54,593 bases of DNA from Bacteroidales bacterium. GTDB taxonomy: Bacteria > Bacillota > Clostridia > Lachnospirales > Lachnospiraceae. Both the position numbers and the translations under genes were made by a program. The stretch spans positions 1-54,593 of the forward strand of contig JAMPFJ010000021.1 of NCBI GenBank assembly GCA_023664535.1. The letters run 5' to 3'. Positions 16,924 to 24,678 of the stretch are shown piece after piece (positions within the stretch are counted from its first letter, which is position 1; the number at the start of each line of letters is the position of its first letter). The notes beneath the pieces were generated by a model. The model saw only the letters and a list, made by a program, of their open reading frames with translations, was not told where the DNA came from and searched no databases.

Positions 16924-17745
16924 ATGCCAGAGGAAGAGTTACAGATACGGGATAAGCGGATTATTGGATGGATATCGGCAGACGATAGCGCAGGAAATTT
17001 AATGCAAAGCCTTGCTGGTCTTTGTGTGCAGGCAGAAAATGACGATATATACAATAGGGTGGTAAAATCATATCCGAATATCAGAAAGATGGCGTTACAG
17101 TATGTTCCGGACGATATTATTTGTTATTCTGATTTGACGGTAGAACAGTTTTTGCATGGGATTGCTATGGCACAGGCAGAACCGGATAAAGCAGAAACTG
17201 AGTCTCTTCGATTGACGCAGCTTTTTGACATCAACCGGGAAGAGGAACTTCTGAATATGACTTTTGAACAAAATCGTCTGGTGGCGATGATTCAGTCACT
17301 GATTGCAGAACCGGAAATGCTGCTATTGAACCAACCCCATGATATGATTGGGGAGAAGCGTTATCACCAGTTACTTACAGAATTTGCTCGATTTTATAAG
17401 CAAGGCGGACATATTATGATTGCCGCACATGCATATGAGGAGATATACTTTCCCTGTGAAGAATATATTTATCTCCGTAGCGGAGAAGTTGTTGCGGATT
17501 TTTTAAGAAACCAGTTAATCAAACCGGCGAAAGTGATTACGATGACCGGCGGGAATCTTACCTGGATGGTTCAGGATAAGATGACAATTTTACAGGAGAA
17601 AGGAAACCAGGTACAGTTTATTTACAGGGAAACCAATATGCAGGAACTGGCCGTCAGACTTTGTAAGACAGGCTGTAAGGATTTTGTTGTCGAAGATATA
17701 ACAAGAGAGGAATTGATTTTTGAAAATTTCGAAAGGTGGTCATAA
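16924..17745 (+). CDS. Degenerate ABC-transporter ATPase-like protein
   Basis: A 273-residue protein that keeps the ABC ATPase layout but has lost its catalytic motifs. In the Walker A place (residues about 14-26) it reads GWISADDSAGNLM instead of GxxGxGK(S/T), so the lysine is gone. The signature helix reads LNMTFEQNR instead of LSGGQ. Walker B reads EPEMLLLNQP, with Asp replaced by Asn and the catalytic Glu by Gln. The H-loop histidine survives in IMIAAH. ATP hydrolysis is therefore unlikely, and it may act as a regulatory or structural partner of the permease encoded immediately downstream. ATG at 16924 has TAGGAGG nearby. The last base overlaps the next start. Confidence 0.78.
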   Translation: MPEEELQIRDKRIIGWISADDSAGNLMQSLAGLCVQAENDDIYNRVVKSYPNIRKMALQYVPDDIICYSDLTVEQFLHGIAMAQAEPDKAETESLRLTQLFDINREEELLNMTFEQNRLVAMIQSLIAEPEMLLLNQPHDMIGEKRYHQLLTEFARFYKQGGHIMIAAHAYEEIYFPCEEYIYLRSGEVVADFLRNQLIKPAKVITMTGGNLTWMVQDKMTILQEKGNQVQFIYRETNMQELAVRLCKTGCKDFVVEDITREELIFENFERWS

Positions 17746-18611
17746 TGAAAACAATTTTATATTTTGATACCCTTCGTAATCGGAAGAAGCTTATTACCAC
17801 TATTGCGGTACCGGTAACTGTTTTGGCAATAGTGTTTTTCGTGTTTACCATAGTTGACAAATGTCTGCCGGAATGGAATGCCGCCTACATGAAGTGGCCG
17901 GATGTAATCAGGGATTTAATCGGTTTGTCTAATTGGAACAGCCATCTGGCGGTGAATATATGGCAGATTCTGTCACTAATATATCCGTTTTATCTGGTGT
18001 ATGTGCTAATGTCGGGGCTTTGCAGCTCGGTTATACAGGAGGAACGCTTAGAAACCATTGTCTATCTTCGTAATATTGATGTAACATATACGACATTTCT
18101 TGTTGCCAAAGTTGTTTTTTGGGTGGCGGCGGCATTTTTATCTACGGCGAGTTTATTTGTGGTTAACAGTATTTTTCTTATCCTGATTGGTGCGGCAAGA
18201 AATATTACTTTTGTGGCAGGTTACTATCTGGAATTGTTTGTGATAAGTATATTTTATTTGTCTATTGCCTTATTTTTAGCCTCCTACAAACAGCATGAAA
18301 ATGTGTGTAAAGATGCTGTTTCCATGTTGCTGCTCCTGCCGTTGCTGATTTCCCGGGTGCCGGCAATATTTAGGTTATTTTCTTTCGTTATGAAAATGAC
18401 TGGAAGAGAAGGAAAAACCGCAGATATTTTGCAAATGCTGGGAGAACGATTGCATCCCGTGGAGATGGCGGCACCGGTGACATGGTGTTGGCTTTCTATA
18501 GATGTCACATGGATTTATGCAGCGTGTGCTGTTTTGATTTGTTTGATAATGGGAACATCAGCGTTTTTGATTTATCTGAAAAAACATGAAAAGGGAGATA
18601 ATATCCTATAG
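17745..18611 (+). CDS. ABC-2-like multi-spanning membrane protein
   Basis: A 288-residue integral membrane protein with about six hydrophobic segments, at roughly residues 17-38, 65-92, 115-140, 145-175, 190-212 and 245-268. The layout and the cytoplasmic start MKTILYFDTLRNRKKL are like ABC-2 permeases. With the degenerate ATPase before it and a large surface protein after it, a role in export or assembly of the surface proteins is likely, but this is inference. ATG at 17745 is used: it overlaps the upstream TAA by one base and GAAAGGTGG lies just before. The gene ends exactly where a possible upstream start of the next gene begins. Confidence 0.72.
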   Translation: MKTILYFDTLRNRKKLITTIAVPVTVLAIVFFVFTIVDKCLPEWNAAYMKWPDVIRDLIGLSNWNSHLAVNIWQILSLIYPFYLVYVLMSGLCSSVIQEERLETIVYLRNIDVTYTTFLVAKVVFWVAAAFLSTASLFVVNSIFLILIGAARNITFVAGYYLELFVISIFYLSIALFLASYKQHENVCKDAVSMLLLLPLLISRVPAIFRLFSFVMKMTGREGKTADILQMLGERLHPVEMAAPVTWCWLSIDVTWIYAACAVLICLIMGTSAFLIYLKKHEKGDNIL

Positions 18612-18644
18612 ATGGATATTTTGTACCGGAAAGGGGCGTATGTA

Positions 18645-20951
18645 ATGAGGAAAAGAAAACTTTATATACTTGCTTTTTTTAAGGCATTGCGTACATATAT
18701 ATGGAAGAGATGCACATGGGAAAGACAGAGGCAGACTGCAAAGGGAATGAGCATAGGTTTGGTTATCGTAATGATGCTGGTATCAATGGGAGGACAGGGT
18801 GTCCGCATTGATATGGAAGAGACTCCGCATACGGCAAAGTCAATCGGTCATAATCAGGTAAATGTGGGAAACCATTCTGCAAGAATTGAGATGCTGAACT
18901 CACGGGTTTCCAAGGAATATGAAAATGGAGAAAAAAGGAACCAGGTTATATCAGATACGGCATTTTCCTCTGATACTGAAAAGACTGCTAATGCGGTAAT
19001 AAAGAATCCGATACCACTTTCTTTGGTTGAGAAAACATATGCGGATTATGGGCAAAATGTTGAGCGTGAGGAGGTTTTATACCGTTATCAGTTTCCAGTG
19101 GAGATAGGACATGAGAAAGATTCTAATTATGATGGGAAGCAGTCTGCGGGAGATTATATATTCAGCAAACTTTATCATACAAATGATATAGAAAAAAATA
19201 TTGAAAGTGAGCTGGAAAAGGAAAGAAAATTAGAGGAGAATAAAGAAAAGGATTTGCAACATATAGAAACCTCTGAAGAAGAGGTAATGGATGAGGAGCT
19301 TGACTTTTTAAAAGACGTGTGGAGCCGCATCATGCCAACAGAGCCCTCAGAGGTTCGTGTTACGCAGAAACCGAAACAGGAAGATTCTGCGGAACAACTG
19401 TTGGAACAAGCCGGAAAAACAAATACAGAGCAGGCGACGGACTTTTATGCGGGAACAGAGGTAAAAACTGGGGTACTCGAGACGATAGCAGATACACAGA
19501 GCGCAGTGGAAAATGAAGAAGCGGAAAAAACAGAAACAGCAGAAACTACAGTAGAGGCTGAAACGACAGAAAGAACTGCGGAAGAAAACGTAGAAATGAC
19601 GGAAGATACCGAAGCACCGGAAACGGCAGAAATCATAGGTTTAGGAGAGACAACAGAAATTTCTGATTATGCGGACGGCAGTTATTTTATCGTGAGTGGC
19701 AGTGTACGTGCTGAAAGCGGGGTTTTTGTGAGTGATATTGTTATCAAACCGACAAATGTCAAGGGGTTCGACCAGATTCGGATAGGGGAAACTGGAGAAT
19801 TCAGCAGTTCTGCTATTATAGCAGAGGATGCCGTTGACAAAACTGTAGATTTATATTTTTCAGATGGCAGCACAGTGACAAATGCCGTACAGTATACTTA
19901 TTCCAGAGATACTGTTACACCGACACTTGCTTTTCCGGAACAGGATATCCATAAGCTGCAGACGGCGGATTATACGATTTACTGCACTAATGATGCGGAT
20001 ATCCGAATGGAGACAAAAGACGATGCGAACGGTTATGCAGGCACAGGTGTTATAAAATATAATTATCTTTACGGAAATATATTCAAATGTTTATTTGATG
20101 ACGCTGATGATGCCGGACTTGAATTACCGGAATCTTTTTATGGCAGGGTTTTAGTAAATTGTGCAGACTTGGCTGGGAATATATCAAAAATTGTATCAAG
20201 TCATTATCTGATAGAAAACCAAAAACCACAGGTTCAGTTTTTAAATGGGGATATGTGTACGGCGCCATATACATTATGGATAGATGTTGCAGACAAGGGA
20301 GAAATTGTTTCTGGTATAGAGAATGTTGTCTGTCGGGTAAATGGTGAAAACTATGATTTGCAGGATGTCCGGACTTTGGAAAATACTGTGTTGGGAACAG
20401 ATTTGGAGGTGCCAACGCAAATGACATTTCCTGTCTCTTTGCAGGAAGAGGGAACGTATACAATAGAGGTTGAGGTAAAAGATTATGCCGGTAATGAAAC
20501 AGTGCAGACCCGAACGCTTGAAGTAAAAAAACCAGAAATGGTTGCAGTGTTGATGCCGACGGAATTTACTATCCATATTGACCCTCAGCAGCTTGCGGGA
20601 AGGGAGCAGATTTTTTCCGATGATATAGAACTTCATAATATCAGTGATTTTGATGTGGAAGTAACCATGCAGGAGATTACGGTGAATGTGCAAAACAGCA
20701 TTTCTGAATCAGGTATTAGGAAGGATTGCGATTTGTATCTGATTGCACCGGACACAGGGGAACGGCTTGCCTTGAAAAAGGGAAAAAATAAGAATGTGTA
20801 TTCTTTTCGTCTGCAAAAGGGACAGGATAGTGCAGTGCTTCATTTTGTCGGTGATACGACGAAAGGGGCGGATGAAATGTGGAGGGATTCGGATATTTCT
20901 ATTGATGTGCAGTTGAGTTTTGCAAAGAGCGATGAAGATAAAGGGGATTGA
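18645..20951 (+). CDS. Large anchored surface protein with acidic linker and Ig-like repeats
   Basis: A 768-residue protein of no named family. The basic start (MRKRKLYILAFFKALRTYIWKRC) is followed by one hydrophobic segment near residues 37-53 (MSIGLVIVMMLVSMGG), giving an anchor with an extracellular body. Residues about 170-345 are a low-complexity Glu/Thr/Ala linker. After about 350 come beta-rich units, including DYADGSYFIVSGSVRA and two bacterial Ig-like stretches with VNCADLAGN and VEVKDYAGNETVQTR. The C-terminal unit has VLMPTEFTIHIDPQQL, echoing VVLPT...FNFILDPQGL in the secreted protein at 14679. ATG at 18645 is chosen for GGAAAGGGG 8 bases upstream; ATG at 18612 would add 11 residues. 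No sortase motif is seen. Confidence 0.68.
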   Translation: MRKRKLYILAFFKALRTYIWKRCTWERQRQTAKGMSIGLVIVMMLVSMGGQGVRIDMEETPHTAKSIGHNQVNVGNHSARIEMLNSRVSKEYENGEKRNQVISDTAFSSDTEKTANAVIKNPIPLSLVEKTYADYGQNVEREEVLYRYQFPVEIGHEKDSNYDGKQSAGDYIFSKLYHTNDIEKNIESELEKERKLEENKEKDLQHIETSEEEVMDEELDFLKDVWSRIMPTEPSEVRVTQKPKQEDSAEQLLEQAGKTNTEQATDFYAGTEVKTGVLETIADTQSAVENEEAEKTETAETTVEAETTERTAEENVEMTEDTEAPETAEIIGLGETTEISDYADGSYFIVSGSVRAESGVFVSDIVIKPTNVKGFDQIRIGETGEFSSSAIIAEDAVDKTVDLYFSDGSTVTNAVQYTYSRDTVTPTLAFPEQDIHKLQTADYTIYCTNDADIRMETKDDANGYAGTGVIKYNYLYGNIFKCLFDDADDAGLELPESFYGRVLVNCADLAGNISKIVSSHYLIENQKPQVQFLNGDMCTAPYTLWIDVADKGEIVSGIENVVCRVNGENYDLQDVRTLENTVLGTDLEVPTQMTFPVSLQEEGTYTIEVEVKDYAGNETVQTRTLEVKKPEMVAVLMPTEFTIHIDPQQLAGREQIFSDDIELHNISDFDVEVTMQEITVNVQNSISESGIRKDCDLYLIAPDTGERLALKKGKNKNVYSFRLQKGQDSAVLHFVGDTTKGADEMWRDSDISIDVQLSFAKSDEDKGD

Positions 20952-20953
20952 TG

Positions 20954-22051
20954 ATGGAAGTACAGTGTAATCGTTTAGACAGAGGATTTTGGCTGCACCA
21001 AAATGAATATGAGGAAAAAGCGATAGAGGTACTGCGTTCCGGATGGTATGTGCTGGGAAAAGAATTAGAATCCTTTGAACAGGAATTTGCACAGTATCTT
21101 GGCGTAAAGCATTGTGTCGGTGTGGCAAGCGGGTTGGATGCTTTAAAGATTGCGGTGCATCTGCTTGGAATTGGAAGCGGTGATGAAGTAATCGTGCAGG
21201 GGAATACCTATATTGCCACGGTAATGGGAATTACGGAGAATGGGGCGACTCCTGTTTTTGTAGAGCCGGATGAGTATTATAATATAGATGCAGGTAAAAT
21301 TGAACAGAAGATTACAGGGAAAACAAAAGCAATTATGGTTGTGCATTTATATGGGCAGGCGGCAGATATGACTGCTATTATGAAACTGGCGGAGAGGTAT
21401 CAGTTAAAGGTAATAGAAGATTGTGCACAGGCACATGGAGCCATGCATTGCGGTAGAAAAGTTGGAACTTTCGGTGATGTTGGCTGTTTCTCGTTTTATC
21501 CTACTAAGAATCTTGGAGCATTCGGTGATGGCGGTGCATTAGTTACGAATCAGGAAAAGATTTGTAAAGATGCAAGGGTATATCGTAATTATGGAAGTGA
21601 GAAAAAGTATCATAATCAGATGGTCGGATTGAATTCCCGGTTAGATGAAATGCAGGCGGGGTTGTTGCGAGTAAAATTAAAGTATTTGGACGAATTGAAT
21701 GCAGAGAGAAATCAAATTGCTAAAAAGTATATTGAACATATCAGGAATGACAATATTTATATGCCAAAGTTAAGAAAGAGCAGTACCTCTGTCTGGCATC
21801 AATTTGTTGTTCGTACAAAAAATAGAGAAAAGCTGATAGAATATTTAAATAGAAAAGGTATTCATACGATGATACATTATCCGATTCCACCACATTTGTC
21901 GGAAGCATATGGGTATTTGGGCAAGCAAAGGGGAGATTATCCAATCACCGAAAGATATGCAGATGAGGTCTTGAGTCTTCCAATATATAATGGAATGCAG
22001 CTAGAAGAGATAAATGTGGTGATAGAAGCGGTTACTATGTTTGCGGGCTAA
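20954..22051 (+). CDS. dTDP-3-keto-6-deoxyhexose aminotransferase (QdtB/FdtB-like)
   Basis: A 365-residue DegT/DnrJ/EryC1/StrS pyridoxal-phosphate enzyme. GVASGLDALKIAVHLLGIG holds the phosphate-binding region, VIEDCAQAHGA the aspartate that pairs with the cofactor ring, and FSFYPTKNLGAFGDGGAL the Schiff-base lysine (about residue 183). With the QdtA/FdtA-type 3,4-ketoisomerase next door it should aminate C3 of a dTDP-3-keto-6-deoxyhexose, giving dTDP-Fuc3N or dTDP-Qui3N. The choice between galacto and gluco products cannot be read here. The dTDP-glucose synthase and 4,6-dehydratase are not in the window. ATG at 20954 is favoured over 20951, because AAGGGG lies 7 bases upstream. It follows the surface-protein gene directly. 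Confidence 0.85.
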   Translation: MEVQCNRLDRGFWLHQNEYEEKAIEVLRSGWYVLGKELESFEQEFAQYLGVKHCVGVASGLDALKIAVHLLGIGSGDEVIVQGNTYIATVMGITENGATPVFVEPDEYYNIDAGKIEQKITGKTKAIMVVHLYGQAADMTAIMKLAERYQLKVIEDCAQAHGAMHCGRKVGTFGDVGCFSFYPTKNLGAFGDGGALVTNQEKICKDARVYRNYGSEKKYHNQMVGLNSRLDEMQAGLLRVKLKYLDELNAERNQIAKKYIEHIRNDNIYMPKLRKSSTSVWHQFVVRTKNREKLIEYLNRKGIHTMIHYPIPPHLSEAYGYLGKQRGDYPITERYADEVLSLPIYNGMQLEEINVVIEAVTMFAG

Positions 22052-22087
22052 AATAATGGATGGTGATTGGCGAAGGGAGAGAGGTAA

Positions 22088-22513
22088 ATGCATAATATGA
22101 ACAAAGTGAAGATGCTGGATTTTGTTGAAAAGGGAGATGAAAGAGGGCATTTGGTGATTGTTGAGGGAGGAGGAATAGATGCCGTCCCTTTTGATATAAA
22201 AAGAGTTTTCTATATTTATGGTTCGGATGATAGAGTAATACGAGGGAGACATGCAAATAAAAGGACAGAGTTTGTGCTTATTAATGTGGCAGGAAAAAGC
22301 AAAGTTAAAGTCAAAGATGGCGAGGGAAATGAAGCGATATTTTGTTTAAACAGACCACATACAGGAATATATCTTCCGACATTGGTATGGAAAGAGATGT
22401 ATGAGTTTAGCAAAGATTCGGTTTTGCTGGTTTTAGCAAGTGAGCACTATGATCCGAAGGAGTACATTAGAGATTATAATGAGTTTGTAAAATTTATTGA
22501 AAAAGATATCTAG
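22088..22513 (+). CDS. dTDP-4-keto-6-deoxyglucose 3,4-ketoisomerase (QdtA/FdtA-like)
   Basis: A 141-residue cupin of the sugar 3,4-ketoisomerase family, a typical length. Family hallmarks are GDERGHLVIVEGG, then PFDIKRVFYIYG, RGRHANKRTEFVLIN, and the C-terminal PHTGIYLPTLVWKEMYEFSKDSVLLVLASEHYDPKEYIRDYNEF. The enzyme moves the keto group of dTDP-4-keto-6-deoxyglucose from C4 to C3, making the substrate for the aminotransferase upstream. The usual RGxHAHK segment reads HAN here, so the second of two conserved histidines is Asn; the first, the likely base, is kept. Start at 22088 has GAGAGAGG upstream. It forms a sugar cassette with its two neighbours. Confidence 0.87.
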   Translation: MHNMNKVKMLDFVEKGDERGHLVIVEGGGIDAVPFDIKRVFYIYGSDDRVIRGRHANKRTEFVLINVAGKSKVKVKDGEGNEAIFCLNRPHTGIYLPTLVWKEMYEFSKDSVLLVLASEHYDPKEYIRDYNEFVKFIEKDI

Positions 22514-22555
22514 TATGGTTCTGATTATAGTAATGGTATAGGATGGAGACAGGCA

Positions 22556-23491
22556 ATGAATGTGAAAATTATATCGGCAGAGGAATATGAAAAAATCTGT
22601 GATTCATATCAATATTTTTATAACAGTATGGCATTTCATGAATTGAATCGTGGGAAGGTGGAGCGATTGGAATATCTCTTGTTTTCAGAAAAGAAAAACA
22701 AACTGGCGCTGGCGGTTGGCCTGCAGGGTGATGTGATGAAGGTACCTTATTCAGCACCCTTTGGAGTTTTTGAAAAACTCCAAAAGCATATAAAACTGGA
22801 AGATATAGATAGTGCTTTGCAAATACTAAGTTCATATGCGAGAAAAAAGGGTATTGCCAGAATTATATTTCGCATGCCGCCAATATTTTATGACGAGTCG
22901 TTTCTGTCAAAGTTACAGAATTGCCTGTTAAGGAATGCATGGAAGATAGATGTTTGTGATTTGAATTACCAGTTTTTTATTCGGAATATGGATGCTTATA
23001 TGGATTCTTTGCAGCGTAATGCCAGAAAAAATCTGAAAAATGCAGCTAGGCAGGAATTTGTTTTCCGGCATTGTGATACCGATGCAGATAAAGAGGCGGC
23101 TTATCAGGTAATCGCAATTAATCGTTTCCGGAAGGGATATCCTCTTCGGATGGCATACGAGCAGGTTTATCATACAATCCAGTTGACAGAGCATGATTTT
23201 TTTCTTCTTACAGAGAAAGAAATAAATGTTGCAGCTGCAGTAGTTTTTAGGGTGAATCGAGACATATATCAGGTTATTTATTGGGGAGATATTGATGGTT
23301 ATGAAAGTAAACGTCCGATGAATTATCTTGCTTATAAACTTTATGAATTTTATGTGCAAAAAGACATCCGGGTTTTGGATATTGGACCGTCAACAGAGGA
23401 CGGGATACCTAATTATGGCTTGTGTGGGTTTAAGGAAAGTATTGGTTGTGAGGTGAGCAGCAAGATAACCTATGTAAAAAATATAAAGTAG
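22556..23491 (+). CDS. FemAB/GNAT-like acyltransferase
   Basis: A 311-residue protein with the layout of the GNAT / FemAB-like acetyltransferase group. YMDSLQRNARKNLKNAARQEF near residues 142-162 matches the conserved S-x-x-x-R-x-x-x-R/K motif, and AAAVVFRVNRDIYQVIYWGDIDGYESKRPMNYLAYKLYEFY near 222-262 is the acyl-CoA core with the W-G region. LDIGPSTEDGIPNYGLCGFKES closes the fold. Placed after the ketoisomerase and aminotransferase, it most likely N-acylates the 3-amino group of the new sugar, replacing the QdtC/FdtC hexapeptide acetyltransferase used in known pathways. That assignment is inference. Start is ATG at 22556. Confidence 0.7.
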   Translation: MNVKIISAEEYEKICDSYQYFYNSMAFHELNRGKVERLEYLLFSEKKNKLALAVGLQGDVMKVPYSAPFGVFEKLQKHIKLEDIDSALQILSSYARKKGIARIIFRMPPIFYDESFLSKLQNCLLRNAWKIDVCDLNYQFFIRNMDAYMDSLQRNARKNLKNAARQEFVFRHCDTDADKEAAYQVIAINRFRKGYPLRMAYEQVYHTIQLTEHDFFLLTEKEINVAAAVVFRVNRDIYQVIYWGDIDGYESKRPMNYLAYKLYEFYVQKDIRVLDIGPSTEDGIPNYGLCGFKESIGCEVSSKITYVKNIK

Positions 23492-23533
23492 CTGTTCTCT
23501 TTTTCTTGCCACACACTTGACTGTAAATGCTTA

Positions 23534-24325
23534 CTAATCACTTACAGCCAGAGAGTTTGGTTTCATATTTACAAATATTTCGCTGCCATAATACGGGAGA
23601 TATTTTTCCAGTTCATATAGTCCGTCTAATGTGGTCTGATTGATTATATTACATTCTATCATTTTGTACATTTGACTATGTGTAAAAGGCTTTATAAAAT
23701 AGGAACCTTCTTCCAATACATCGAATCCTGCCATTTTTACGGCTGTCCGCAGAGTTTCAATATCATATACGGTATGTTGCTGGTATAATTTGTTACGCTC
23801 TGACATATCGTGGATATCTTTGATTAACCCTGCTTCTTTTGCAATTAAACGATGCAGGGAGTTGGCATTAGGTACATTTATATGTACAAGTGTATCTTGT
23901 GTGCATATAGACAGAATATTCTTTAGTAATTCATTCGGATGTTCTACTTCGTGTAATAAACTGGAGCAAATAATAAAATCAAATGTTATATTTTTCAGCT
24001 TTTCAGAAGCGGGAAAATAGTCATTTATGCATTCTATTTTTTCCTTTTCTGCTGAAATCCGACATGCATTTTGATAAAATTGCTCACTGGGCTCAATTAC
24101 GATATATTTGTTATATGTTGAATAGTCAAGGTATTTAAATAAAGGTTCCATGCCACAGCCTATTTCCAATAGGGATTGGGGGGAATTTTTTGCTATTATT
24201 TCAAGGACTTTTTTTCTGCGGTACATTACCTGATAATCTTCAAAATTAGATTGACTATAATCTTTTGTATATTTTTTAATATCTCGCATCATATTTCTGC
24301 TTGATGTTTTCAAAAATAAAAACAC
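23534..24325 (-). CDS. Class I SAM-dependent methyltransferase
   Basis: A 263-residue methyltransferase on the opposite strand from its neighbours. SLLEIGCGMEPLFKYL near residue 51 is motif I, YIVIEPSEQFYQNAC carries the acidic residue, and DFIICSSLLHEVEHPNELLKNIL the post-I motif. The C-terminal part (DVLEEGSYFIKPFTHSQMYKMI) is common in methyltransferases of surface-glycan clusters. A GTG at 24325 is taken as start because AAGAAAGGA lies about 6 bases upstream; an in-frame ATG at the MMRDI position is an alternative. It converges on the acyltransferase with a 42-base gap. The substrate is probably a sugar or sugar nucleotide of the locus. Confidence 0.8.
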   Translation of the reverse strand: MFLFLKTSSRNMMRDIKKYTKDYSQSNFEDYQVMYRRKKVLEIIAKNSPQSLLEIGCGMEPLFKYLDYSTYNKYIVIEPSEQFYQNACRISAEKEKIECINDYFPASEKLKNITFDFIICSSLLHEVEHPNELLKNILSICTQDTLVHINVPNANSLHRLIAKEAGLIKDIHDMSERNKLYQQHTVYDIETLRTAVKMAGFDVLEEGSYFIKPFTHSQMYKMIECNIINQTTLDGLYELEKYLPYYGSEIFVNMKPNSLAVSD

Positions 24326-24678
24326 CAGGATTCCTTTCTTAAATCAAATATTTTTAAATTGTATAAAATATCAATGTTTTAAATACAACATTATCAGATA
24401 AAAGCATATATTCATCATAACATATATTTATTCTGAATTATAGCATTTAATTTGAAAAATAATAAAAAATGCCTGTTATAGTGTATTAAATAAAAAAGGG
24501 TATTAGTTTTAGAAAATATGTGACAGTTGAGTATATTTGTGATACTATTTCTAATAAGCTCATGTGTGTAAATATAAAAACTAGGATACAATGTAGTGAA
24601 TATAGAGGAGTTGGGTATGTGGCAATGGCTGCCGGATATACAATAGTGAAATCAGGCAGATATTTAAAGGAGGAGAGG
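24326..24678. other. AT-rich divergent intergenic region
   Basis: This 353-base gap lies between the divergent methyltransferase and Maf genes. It is very AT-rich and contains no convincing gene. I found no clear -35/-10 pair and no sigma-28 (TAAA...GCCGATAA) match for the Maf gene; the AAAGGAGGAGAGG ribosome binding site lies at its right end. Confidence 0.6.

Noticed and set aside
24326..24678. Sigma-28 (flagellar) promoter before maf
   Set aside because: GCCGGATATA was noticed near 24635, but it lacks the exact GCCGATAA form and a TAAA box at the required distance.
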